In this document: in pieces, positions 57,168-64,000 of the stretch
How positions within the stretch are numbered: position 1 is the stretch's first letter
How the letters are laid out: each line of letters begins with the position of its first letter
Origin: Streptomyces sp. SID13031
Lineage (GTDB): Bacteria > Actinomycetota > Actinomycetes > Propionibacteriales > Kribbellaceae
Direction of reading: 5' to 3'
Length of the DNA stretch: 64,000 nucleotides
NCBI RefSeq assembly: GCF_010548305.1
Contig: NZ_JAAGLV010000017.1
Coordinates: forward strand, 1 to 64,000
Translations under genes and position numbers: made by a program
The notes under the pieces: generated by a model
What the model saw: only the letters and a program-made list of their open reading frames with translations
Database searches by the model: none
What the model was told of the DNA's origin: nothing

Positions 57168-57311
57168 GGGGGAGTCCGTCCGTCCAGGTGATCCGATGAG
57201 GTGATCCTCATGTTAGGAAGCCACGCCCCGCAGCCGCTTCTTCAATCCTGATCGATTCCATCTCCCGCCCAGACCGGGGGGCAACTCCTCCGGGGCCAAC
57301 CCCGGCTTGCC

Positions 57312-57378
57312 GTCATGTGCAACCAATGGTTGCGTAAATGCGGAAGTCCGGCTAACGTCATGTGCAACCACTAGTTGC
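57312..57378. promoter_or_regulatory. Two operator-like palindromes before the SRPBCC operon
   Basis: GTCATGTGCAACCA occurs at 57312-57325 and 57357-57370, 45 bp apart. Each begins a palindrome: GCAACCAATGGTTGC (57319-57333, perfect) and GCAACCACTAGTTGC (57364-57378, imperfect). They resemble ArsR-type sites common before SRPBCC genes, but no ArsR gene lies beside this operon. Confidence 0.7.
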
Positions 57379-57393
57379 AGATGGAGGAGGATC

Positions 57394-57843
57394 ATGGAGT
57401 TCGGGAGCATCGAGCGGGAGATTCAGGTCGAGGCCTCGCCTGAGGTGGTGTTCGAGGTTGTCAGTAGTTCCCAGCACCTCACGGGGTGGTGGACCGACGG
57501 GGCTGACGTCGAGGCGACCGCCGGTGCGGTCGGGGAGCTGGTCTGGGGGGATCGGGAGAACGTCGTCCCGATCGTGGTGGTGGCCGCTGAGCCGCCGCGG
57601 TTGTTCTCCTTCCGGTGGGTGCATCCCGAGGGGGACGTCACCGCGGCCGACTCACTGCTGGTCACCTTCGAGCTGACCCCGTCGGGCAGCGGGACCAGGA
57701 TCCGGCTGACCGAGACCGGGTTCCGGGAGATGGGCTGGGAGACGGCGAAGCTCGAGGAGCAGTACCTCGATCACCTCTCCGGGTGGGATCACTACGTCCC
57801 GCTGCTCGGGGCCTACGTCGCTCGGCTGGTACCGAGCCGATGA
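57394..57843 (+). CDS. SRPBCC (AHSA1-like) protein
   Basis: A 149-aa START-like domain protein: REIQVEASPEVVFEVVSSSQHLTGWWT at the N-terminus and a C-terminal helix with GWETAKLEEQYLDHLSGWDHYV. These form a hydrophobic ligand cavity. GGAGGAGG precedes ATG 57394. It leads an operon with a 55-codon gene and a second SRPBCC gene. Confidence 0.9.
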   Translation: MEFGSIEREIQVEASPEVVFEVVSSSQHLTGWWTDGADVEATAGAVGELVWGDRENVVPIVVVAAEPPRLFSFRWVHPEGDVTAADSLLVTFELTPSGSGTRIRLTETGFREMGWETAKLEEQYLDHLSGWDHYVPLLGAYVARLVPSR

Positions 57844-58007
57844 GTACCGCCGTCGACGGCCTGTGGTCCGCGGCCGGGGCGGTGTGGGAGGCGCGGCTCC
57901 GGCGGATCAAGCGGATCGCCGAGTCGATTCAGCGCAGAAAACAAGCAGACAACCAAGACAAGAACCACAACAAGAACCAAGACTTGGAAGAAGGCACGAA
58001 ATGGTAG
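57840..58007 (+). CDS. Small charged protein, 55 aa, between two SRPBCC genes
   Basis: Not recognised. Begins MSTAVDGLWSAAGAVWEARL, then a basic helix RRIKRIAESIQRRKQ and an Asn/Asp/Lys tail (DNQDKNHNKNQ) encoded by unusually A-rich codons. ATGA overlap with the first SRPBCC gene and 7-nt overlap with the next indicate translation through all three. It may serve mainly for coupling, or be a real small protein. Confidence 0.55.
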   Translation: MSTAVDGLWSAAGAVWEARLRRIKRIAESIQRRKQADNQDKNHNKNQDLEEGTKW

Positions 58008-58444
58008 ACATCCTGCACAGGGTCGGAGTGAAGTCATCGGTCGCCGAGGTCTACGCGGCCGTGACCACCATCGACGGGCTGGCCGGCTGGTGGACCACCG
58101 ACACCCAGGGCGAGGCTGGTGAGGTCGGTGGCGTGATCGGGTTCAAGTTCGTTCCCGGCGGCTTCGACATGAAGGTCGTCGAACTCGTCCCGGACAAGCG
58201 AGTCCTCTGGCAGGTCGTAGAGGGTCCCGAGGAGTGGATCGGCACGCACATCAGCTGGGACCTCGAGCAGGTCGACGAGTGGGCCATCATCCACTTCAAG
58301 CACGAAGGCTGGAAGGAGCAGGTCGAGTTCATGGCCCACTGCAGCACCAAGTGGGCGAGCTTCCTCCTGAGCCTCAAATCCCTCATCGAAACCACCAAGG
58401 GCGCCCCATCGCCCGACGACGTCAGCATCAGCAACTGGCACTGA
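58001..58444 (+). CDS. Second SRPBCC (AHSA1-like) protein
   Basis: A 147-aa START-like domain: VDILHRVGVKSSVAEVYAAV, GLAGWWTTDTQGE, then WDLEQVDEWAIIHFKHEGW and a long C-terminal helix CSTKWASFLLSLKSLIE. GAAGAAGG precedes the ATG, which overlaps the small gene. Related to, but not a recent duplicate of, the first SRPBCC protein. Confidence 0.9.
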   Translation: MVDILHRVGVKSSVAEVYAAVTTIDGLAGWWTTDTQGEAGEVGGVIGFKFVPGGFDMKVVELVPDKRVLWQVVEGPEEWIGTHISWDLEQVDEWAIIHFKHEGWKEQVEFMAHCSTKWASFLLSLKSLIETTKGAPSPDDVSISNWH

Positions 58445-58566
58445 CCCCCACCTCCACGACAACACCTCCACCGAGCCCCGGCCGGCGGAGGTCGCGTCGC
58501 GTAGTACGCAGAAACTCCCCGCCAACTCTCGGGATCCGGAAGTGGGTGACCGGGGGGTGGGATGTA

Positions 58567-58926
58567 ATGCGGCGTATGAGTGTTGACTTGTTTGCTGGGT
58601 TGCCGGTCAAGGACATCGGGGCGGCTTCTGTTTGGTACGAGAGGTTCTTCGGGATGGCGCCGGCCTTCTTGCCCAATGACGTCGAGGCGGTCTGGGAGCT
58701 TGCCGAGCATCGGTACATCTTCATCGAGGAGTCGGTGGAGCGGGCCGGGCACGCGCTGATCACGGTGTTCGTCGAGGATCTCGACGCGGTGACCGGCGGG
58801 ATCACCGAGCGGGGGATCGAGCCGGCGAAGCGGGAGACGTACGAGAACGGCGTCCGCAAGATCACCTACCGCGACCCCGACGGCAACGAGATCGGCTACG
58901 GCGGCGGCCCCACCGAAACCGCCTGA
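58567..58926 (+). CDS. VOC-family (glyoxalase/bleomycin-resistance-like) protein
   Basis: A 119-aa vicinal-oxygen-chelate protein: LFAGLPVKDIGAASVWYERFFGM, then FIEESVERAGHALITVFVEDLD and the closing TYRDPDGNEIGYGGG. The family's metal ligands are only partly apparent. ATG 58567 has GGTGGGATGTA upstream; ATG 58576 (MSVDLF) is the alternative start. Confidence 0.88.
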   Translation: MRRMSVDLFAGLPVKDIGAASVWYERFFGMAPAFLPNDVEAVWELAEHRYIFIEESVERAGHALITVFVEDLDAVTGGITERGIEPAKRETYENGVRKITYRDPDGNEIGYGGGPTETA

Positions 58927-59033
58927 CCAGCCACCATCCCGGCGTACGGCTGCGCTGATCCTCTGCGGTGAACGCATAGGTTCGCAGGGTGGGGGTGCCG
59001 TAGTCTCCGAGGATCTGGCGTCTGGGTAGTGAG

Positions 59034-60479
59034 GTGAGTGGTTTGCGGTTCATACGCGGGCAGCAGCCGGAGCAGGACCTGACGTTCAACGACGTGTTCC
59101 TGGTACCGAACAGGTCAGCGGTCCAGTCGCGGCTGGACGTGAACCTGGCGACGCAGGACGGCAGTGGGGCCTCGATCCCGATCGTCGCCGCCAACATGAC
59201 CGCGGTCTCCGGGCGGCGGATGGCCGAGACGATCGCCCGCTGTGGTGGGCTGGCGGTGATCCCGCAGGACATCCCGGTCGAGGTGGTGACCGAGGTCGTC
59301 TCGTGGATCAAGGAACGGCACCCGATCTACGACACCCCGCTCGTGATGGCGCCGAGCGGGACCGTGGGGGAGGCGCTCAACCTGCTGCCGAAGCGCGGCC
59401 ACGGCGCGGTGATCGTGGTCGAGAACGGTCGCGCCGTCGGCGTGGTCACCGACGCCGACTGCGAGGGCGTCGACCGCTACGCCCAGCTCCAGGGAATCAT
59501 GTCGCGCGAGCCGCTCAGACTGCCCGCAGGCATCGCGGCCGAAGAGGCGTTCAACCAGCTGTACGACGGCCACCACCGGCTCGCCCCGGTCACCGATGAG
59601 GACGGCAAGATCGTCGGCATCCTCACCCGCCAGCGCGCCCTCCGCGCCACCCTGTACGAGCCCGCCCTGGACGCTCGCGGAAAGCTGCGGGTAGCGGCCG
59701 CCATCGGCATCAACGGTGACGCCGAGCAGAAGGCGAAGGCGCTACTCGACGCCGGCATCGACCTGCTCGTGATCGACACCGCCCACGGCCATCAAGAGCG
59801 AATGCTCGACGTACTGCGAACCGTCCGCGCCCTGGATCCCCAGGTGCCCATCGTCGCGGGCAACGTGGTCACCGCCGAGGGCGTCGAGGATCTGGTCGAA
59901 GCGGGCGCCGACATCATCAAGGTCGGAGTCGGCCCGGGCGCGATGTGCACGACCCGGATGCAGACGGCGGTCGGCCGGCCGCAGTTCTCCGCAGTACTGG
60001 AGTGCGCGACCAGAGCCCGCGAGCTCGGCAAGCACGTGTGGGCGGACGGCGGAGTGCGGCATCCGCGAGACGTCGCGCTCGCGCTCGCCGCGGGAGCGTC
60101 CAGCGTGATGATCGGCTCGTGGTTCGCCGGCACCTACGAGTCGCCCGGCGATCCGCATCGCGACAGCGACGGCCGGATCTATAAGGAGAGCTTCGGGATG
60201 GCGTCGGCCCGGGCGGTACGGCTTCGTACTGCCGACGACACCCCCTTCGAGCGCGCTCGCAAGGGCTTCTTCGGCGAAGGCATCTCGACCGCCCGGATGT
60301 ACCTCGACCCTGAACGCCCGAGCGTCGAAGACGTCCTCGACTCGATCGTCTCCGGCATCCGCAGCTCCTGCACGTACGTCGGCGCCACGAACCTGGAGGA
60401 GTACCACCACCGCGCCGTCGTCGGCATCCAGAGCGCCGCCGGCTACAGCGAAGGCAAACCGCTCAACACCAGCTGGTGA
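59034..60479 (+). CDS. guaB1: GuaB1-type IMP dehydrogenase-related protein (probable GMP reductase)
   Basis: A 481-aa TIM-barrel protein with two CBS domains inserted (about 95-210). The barrel has TFNDVFLVPNRS, ANMTAV, the catalytic Cys loop GPGAMCTTRMQT and GGVRHPRDVALALAAGA. Actinobacterial GuaB1 proteins act as CBS-containing GMP reductases, not IMPDH; the Cys loop GAMCTTR rather than GSICTTR fits. GTG 59034 gives the family N-terminus. Confidence 0.92.
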   Translation: MSGLRFIRGQQPEQDLTFNDVFLVPNRSAVQSRLDVNLATQDGSGASIPIVAANMTAVSGRRMAETIARCGGLAVIPQDIPVEVVTEVVSWIKERHPIYDTPLVMAPSGTVGEALNLLPKRGHGAVIVVENGRAVGVVTDADCEGVDRYAQLQGIMSREPLRLPAGIAAEEAFNQLYDGHHRLAPVTDEDGKIVGILTRQRALRATLYEPALDARGKLRVAAAIGINGDAEQKAKALLDAGIDLLVIDTAHGHQERMLDVLRTVRALDPQVPIVAGNVVTAEGVEDLVEAGADIIKVGVGPGAMCTTRMQTAVGRPQFSAVLECATRARELGKHVWADGGVRHPRDVALALAAGASSVMIGSWFAGTYESPGDPHRDSDGRIYKESFGMASARAVRLRTADDTPFERARKGFFGEGISTARMYLDPERPSVEDVLDSIVSGIRSSCTYVGATNLEEYHHRAVVGIQSAAGYSEGKPLNTSW

Positions 60480-60532
60480 CTCAACGGCCGAGCTACGTTC
60501 AGGTGGCTGGCCAATGGGGCACACTGGCTTCC

Positions 60533-61333
60533 GTGAAGGGTCGCAAGGTGCTCGCGGGTGCCGTCACGATGCTGGTTTGCGTGGCAGGTCTGGCCAGCGC
60601 GGGCGGTGACGTCGCGCCCGCCGCGCTGCACTCCATCGAGCACGCCGATCTCAAAGTCGTTGCCCTGGGCGACTCGGTGGCGTCCGGGGTTGCCTGCCGC
60701 TGTACCGCATTCCCGCGCCTCTACGGCCGGTTGCTCGCCGCGCGCACCGGCGTATCCGTTGCCGTCGACAACCAAGGCGTCAGCGGGATGAACTCGGCCG
60801 GCCTGCTCGACCAGCTGAAACACCAGGACTCGGGTCTCAGCGAAGCGGTCAAGACCGCGAACCTCGTCCTGGTCACCATCGGCGCGAACGACTTCGCCGA
60901 CCACGAGGACGAGGTCACCCGAGCTTCCTGTACTCCGGTCATACCAGGCAGTTGCGTGGCCAAGGAACTCAGCCGGCTGCCCGCCAACCTGCACCAGATC
61001 CTGACCCGGATCCAATCGCTCCGGCCCGGCGCCGCGGTGCTGCTCACCGGCTACTGGAACGTGTTCAAGGACGGCCAGGTCGCCCGCGATTCCTACACCC
61101 CGGCGGGCATCGAGGCGTCCTTCGCCCTCACCCGTGCCGCCAATTCGGCGATCGCCGACGTCGCCCGGTCCGACGGCGCGAAGTACGTCGACATCTTCGG
61201 CCCGTTCGAGAAACCCGGTCTGGACGCCACCACCCTGCTGGCCTCCGACGGCGACCACCCGAACGCCGCCGGCCACCTCCTGATCGCCGAGACCCTCGCC
61301 GCCGCCGGCGTTCCTGAGCTGCTGACGAACTAG
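60533..61333 (+). CDS. Secreted SGNH/GDSL hydrolase
   Basis: A 266-aa esterase/lipase-like enzyme. Signal peptide KVLAGAVTMLVCVAGLASAGG. Block I VVALGDSVASG (Ser), block III IGANDFADH (Asn), block V DGDHPNAAGH (Asp, His). GTG 60533 puts the signal peptide at the start; CACACT lies 7 nt before it, so the message may be leaderless. A longer frame from 60476 overlaps guaB1. It shares a CTAG stop overlap with the convergent FGE-like gene. Confidence 0.9.
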   Translation: MKGRKVLAGAVTMLVCVAGLASAGGDVAPAALHSIEHADLKVVALGDSVASGVACRCTAFPRLYGRLLAARTGVSVAVDNQGVSGMNSAGLLDQLKHQDSGLSEAVKTANLVLVTIGANDFADHEDEVTRASCTPVIPGSCVAKELSRLPANLHQILTRIQSLRPGAAVLLTGYWNVFKDGQVARDSYTPAGIEASFALTRAANSAIADVARSDGAKYVDIFGPFEKPGLDATTLLASDGDHPNAAGHLLIAETLAAAGVPELLTN

Positions 61334-61971
61334 TTGTGCCCGCTCCGGGCGAGACGGAAGCCGAGGTCGTCGATGTGGAAAGTCGGGTGACTCTTCCGCC
61401 GGCACGACGCCCGGCACGCGCGCGGCGGGTCGTACGCGCCACCGCCGCGAAACACCCGATAGGGCCCGTAGACCGAAGGATCGAACAGGTCCCAGGTCCA
61501 CTCCCACACGTTACCGAGCAGATCGTGGAAGCCCCATCGATTGGGCGTCTTGCCGCCGACCTCGTGCACGTGACCACCTGAGTTCTCCTGGTACCAAGCG
61601 ATCTCACCCAGTTCGCCATACCGTTGCTCAGGGCCCCCAGTTCGGCAGGCGTACTCCCACTCCGCCTCCGACGGCAGCCGATAGCCCGTCGCGTTCCAAT
61701 CGCAGCTGACCTGCTCCCCGTCGCGATCCCCATCGACCAGCCCGTACGCCGGTACGAGGTCCTCCGCCGCCGACAACTCGTTGCAGAACCGGATCGCGTC
61801 CAGCCACGACACATCGGTGACCGGCAGCCCACCCGGGCCACCGGGCTCACCGGCGTACTGAGCCTGCGTCACCGCGAAGGCAGCCAGCCGGAACGGCGCC
61901 ACCTCCGCGACCCACGACGCCCCCGTCCCCTCGTCGCGCAGCGAAACCTTGCCACCCGGAAGCTCGATCAT
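61330..61971 (-). CDS. Formylglycine-generating-enzyme-like (SUMF1/EgtB/PvdO) protein
   Basis: A 213-aa FGE-sulfatase-fold protein: the family segments VTDVSWLDAIRFCNEL, YRLPSEAEWEYACR, GFHDLLGNVWEWTWD and RVFRGGGAYD. The final GFRLARS is usual. The two catalytic Cys of true FGE are not placed as expected (Cys only at RACRASCRRK), so it may act in another modification. No sulfatase gene is near. ATG 61971 is preferred to 62013. Confidence 0.85.
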   Translation of the reverse strand: MIELPGGKVSLRDEGTGASWVAEVAPFRLAAFAVTQAQYAGEPGGPGGLPVTDVSWLDAIRFCNELSAAEDLVPAYGLVDGDRDGEQVSCDWNATGYRLPSEAEWEYACRTGGPEQRYGELGEIAWYQENSGGHVHEVGGKTPNRWGFHDLLGNVWEWTWDLFDPSVYGPYRVFRGGGAYDPPRACRASCRRKSHPTFHIDDLGFRLARSGHN

Positions 61972-62016
61972 CAGAGCCAGGACGCTACCAGCGTGGGCGC
62001 TGACGAAGTACAACGA

Positions 62017-62049
62017 GTAGGCCCTTTCCCCAGAAGGGAAAGGGCCTAC
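62017..62049 (-). terminator. Strong terminator downstream of the sugar dehydrogenase gene
   Basis: GTAGGCCCTTTCCC (62017-62030) pairs perfectly with GGGAAAGGGCCTAC (62036-62049), 14 bp with a 5-nt loop. An outer GCTGACG/CGTCAGC extends it. It ends the minus-strand transcript before the FGE-like gene. Confidence 0.85.
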
Positions 62050-62067
62050 AGCGTCAGCAGCTGACTG

Positions 62068-64000
62068 CTAGGGGAACTTCAGGCGAACTATGACGTTGTC
62101 TATTCCGCTGGGGGTGCCGCCGTTCATGTCGTCGTTGGTGGAGGTGAGCCAGAGGGCTCCGTCCGGGGTTTTGGTGATGCTGCGGAGGCGGCCCCAGCGG
62201 CCGGAGAAGACGGCCTGGGGGGTGCCTACGCCGTTGCCGGCCGCGTTGATCTGGGTGACCCAGAGCTGGCGGCCGGTGACGCCGGCGATGTAGATCCAGT
62301 CGTTGACGATCTCGACGCCACTGGGACCGGCCTGGGAAGTGGACCAGGTGCGCTTCGGTGCGATGAAGCCGCCGCAGTCGCCGATGGTTCCTTCACACGC
62401 GGGCCAGCCGTAGTTGCCGCCCTTCTGGATCAGGTTGAGCTCGTCCTGGCTGTTCTCGCCGAACTCGGTGGACCACAGCTGCCCACGGGAGTCCCAAGCC
62501 AGACCTTGCGGGTTGCGGAAGCCCAGGGCCCAGACGTAACGGTTGTTGCCGCCCTCGCTGATGAATGGGTTGTCGCTGGGCGGTGTCCCATCCGGGTTGA
62601 TCCGCAGGATCTTGCCGTTCAGTGAGCCGCGGTTCTGCGAGTTGCCGCTGTTCTTGGCGTCGCCGACGCTCGCGTAGAGCTTGCCGTCCGGACCGAACCG
62701 CAGCCGGCCGCCGTTGTGGTACCGGTTCTTCGCCAGCCCGGTCAGCACCGGCGACGACGTCGTGGCCAGTACGCCGTTCTCGTACTTCATCCGCACGATC
62801 CGGTTGTCGTTCGCGGCCGTGTGGTAGAAGTACACCCAGTGGTCGGTGCTGAAGGTCGGCGACAACGCCAGCCCCAGCAGACCGCCCTCACCAGTCGTGG
62901 TGACAGCGCCAGGAACCTTGCCCAGCGTGGTCTTCTGCCCGGTCGACGTCACCAGCAGTACCTCGAACCGGTCCCGCTCGGTGACGAGCGCCGACCCGGA
63001 CCCATCCGGCAGGAACGCGACGCTCCAGCCCAGGTCGACCTTGGCGATGTCGCGGTCGTACCCCGGAATGCCACCGGTGCCCGTACTGCTGGTCTGAACG
63101 CTCACCGTGTTGCTCGCGGCGGACGCGTTGCCATCAGGGTCACGAGCCTTGACCGTGAACGAGTACTGCGTATTGGGCGTCAGGTTCGTGATCGTCGTGG
63201 TCAGCGAGGTCGTCGTCGACACCTTGGCCGTGCCCTGGTAGACGTCGTACCCGGCGATGCCGCCGCTGTTGTCGGTCGACGCGTTCCAGGCCAGCCCGAC
63301 GCTGTTCGAGGTCGTCGACGTCGCGCGCAGGTTGCCCGGCGCGGTCGGCGGCTGGGTGTCACCGCTCGGCGGTGTCGTGAAGGCCACCACGTTGCTCTGC
63401 TGCGAAGCGTTGCCCGCGGCATCGAAAGCACCGATCGACACGTCGTACGCCGTATTGGAGGTCAGCGTGTCGACCGTCGCGGACAAGGTGTTCGCGTCGA
63501 CCACCTTGAGCACGTTGCCGCCGCGGTTGATCTCGTACCGGACCACGCTCACGTTGTCGGTGGCGGCCGTCCAGGTGAAGGTCGCCGCGTTCGACTTGAT
63601 GTTGCTGACGGCGAGGTTCCCGGGAGCCGACGGCGGCGTGGTGTCGTCGCTGGTCGGCGTGACGGTCAGCTTGTCGGCGTTCGGGCCGCCGTCGGCGGTG
63701 GTCGCGCGGGCGCGGATCGTGTTGGTCCCGGCGGCCAGCGTCAGCCGGACCGTCTTGGTCGCCCAGGTGGTCCAGGCGCCGGTACCGGGGAAGGTGATGC
63801 CGACCGCGCCGGCCACCCCGTTCACGGTGAAGTCGAGCGGCCGCGCGGCCGTCGTACCGTTGGCGTAGCGAAGCGTCACGTCGGCCGGTCCGGCCGGTGC
63901 CGTCACCGTCCACTCGACGTAGCTGCCGACGAGGTTGTCGTAGTTGACGAAGCCGGTACCGGTGTAGCCGGCGTGGTTCGACTCGACCACGCCTTGGGAG
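62068..64000 (-). CDS. Secreted PQQ-dependent sugar dehydrogenase-like protein with CBM and FN3 domains (5' part outside window)
   Basis: At least 644 aa; the start lies beyond the window, since the frame continues upstream of a GVVESNHAGYTGTG stretch. Order: a CBM6/35-like carbohydrate-binding module, two fibronectin-III domains (PPSAPGNLAVSNIKSNAATFTW and PPTAPGNLRATSTTSNSV), a Thr/Ser linker, then the GSDH/sorbosone-dehydrogenase beta-propeller (GYDRDIAKVDLGWSVAFLPDG, GEGGLLGLALSP, NRYHNGGRLRFGPDGKLY, NPQGLAWD). Likely an exported glucose/aldose dehydrogenase bound to polysaccharide. Ends LKFP before a strong terminator. Confidence 0.9.
   Translation of the reverse strand, partial: SQGVVESNHAGYTGTGFVNYDNLVGSYVEWTVTAPAGPADVTLRYANGTTAARPLDFTVNGVAGAVGITFPGTGAWTTWATKTVRLTLAAGTNTIRARATTADGGPNADKLTVTPTSDDTTPPSAPGNLAVSNIKSNAATFTWTAATDNVSVVRYEINRGGNVLKVVDANTLSATVDTLTSNTAYDVSIGAFDAAGNASQQSNVVAFTTPPSGDTQPPTAPGNLRATSTTSNSVGLAWNASTDNSGGIAGYDVYQGTAKVSTTTSLTTTITNLTPNTQYSFTVKARDPDGNASAASNTVSVQTSSTGTGGIPGYDRDIAKVDLGWSVAFLPDGSGSALVTERDRFEVLLVTSTGQKTTLGKVPGAVTTTGEGGLLGLALSPTFSTDHWVYFYHTAANDNRIVRMKYENGVLATTSSPVLTGLAKNRYHNGGRLRFGPDGKLYASVGDAKNSGNSQNRGSLNGKILRINPDGTPPSDNPFISEGGNNRYVWALGFRNPQGLAWDSRGQLWSTEFGENSQDELNLIQKGGNYGWPACEGTIGDCGGFIAPKRTWSTSQAGPSGVEIVNDWIYIAGVTGRQLWVTQINAAGNGVGTPQAVFSGRWGRLRSITKTPDGALWLTSTNDDMNGGTPSGIDNVIVRLKFP

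Noticed and set aside
62090..62293. Short + strand frame within the sugar dehydrogenase gene
   Set aside because: Antisense shadow in the 3' end of a clear beta-propeller gene.

Overview
The window comes from a high-GC Gram-positive bacterium, most likely an actinomycete of the Kribbella/Nocardioides type (an inference from gene content and order; no 16S is present). The supports are the strong G/C third-position bias, the rne/rng-rplU-rpmA-obgE-proB block, many GTG starts, many ATGA/GTGA stop-start overlaps, and several genes whose -10 box lies 6-7 nt before the start codon (leaderless transcripts).

Layout. 1-394 is repeat-rich non-coding DNA. 395-6424 holds pheA and plsC, a secreted M64 peptidase, and a TetR/FAD-monooxygenase pair in which the monooxygenase is frameshifted. 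6581-14740 is the conserved housekeeping block: a DUF2344/TIGR03936 protein, a large RNase E/G, rplU, rpmA, obgE and proB. 14828-20686 is a tripartite tricarboxylate transport operon (tctCBA plus a universal stress protein) facing a CitA/DcuS-type two-component system. 20841-24787 is a GntR-controlled catabolic operon (Ldh-type dehydrogenase, ABM monooxygenase, cupin, aldehyde dehydrogenase). 24948-31292 carries proA, a phosphopantetheinyl transferase, an HxlR-redoxin fusion regulator, an Lrp regulator, two unlisted-size small genes (42 and 52 codons), nadD, rsfS and a histidine phosphatase.

Accessory island. A tRNA-Ala(GGC) gene at 31643-31715 is followed about 6.3 kb later by a 43-bp perfect copy of its 3' part (37965-38007), which marks an integrated element. 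It carries a toxin module (WXG100-like protein, DddA-like deaminase, Imm1 immunity protein), an XRE regulator coupled to a flavoprotein, and a lower-GC DUF6119/TIGR04141 protein, but no integrase. Just beyond it lies a multiply frameshifted RepSA-type replication gene, a remnant of an actinomycete integrative element.

The right part (38903-64000) is a mosaic of small regulatory and metabolic units: a Tat-exported solute-binding protein, an OmpR/HK system, divergent HxlR/hydrolase and TetR/SDR pairs with visible operators, a DrrAB-type ABC exporter with a DUF4097 protein, a large SARP/AfsR-type regulator, an ArsR pseudogene, an ECF41-type sigma factor opposite a DoxX protein, a START-domain (SRPBCC) operon with two upstream palindromes, guaB1, an SGNH hydrolase, a formylglycine-generating-enzyme-like protein, and the 3' part of a secreted PQQ-type sugar dehydrogenase with fibronectin and carbohydrate-binding domains. 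Two related approximately 100-bp inverted-repeat elements (14744-14855 and 20735-20834) each sit between convergent genes.
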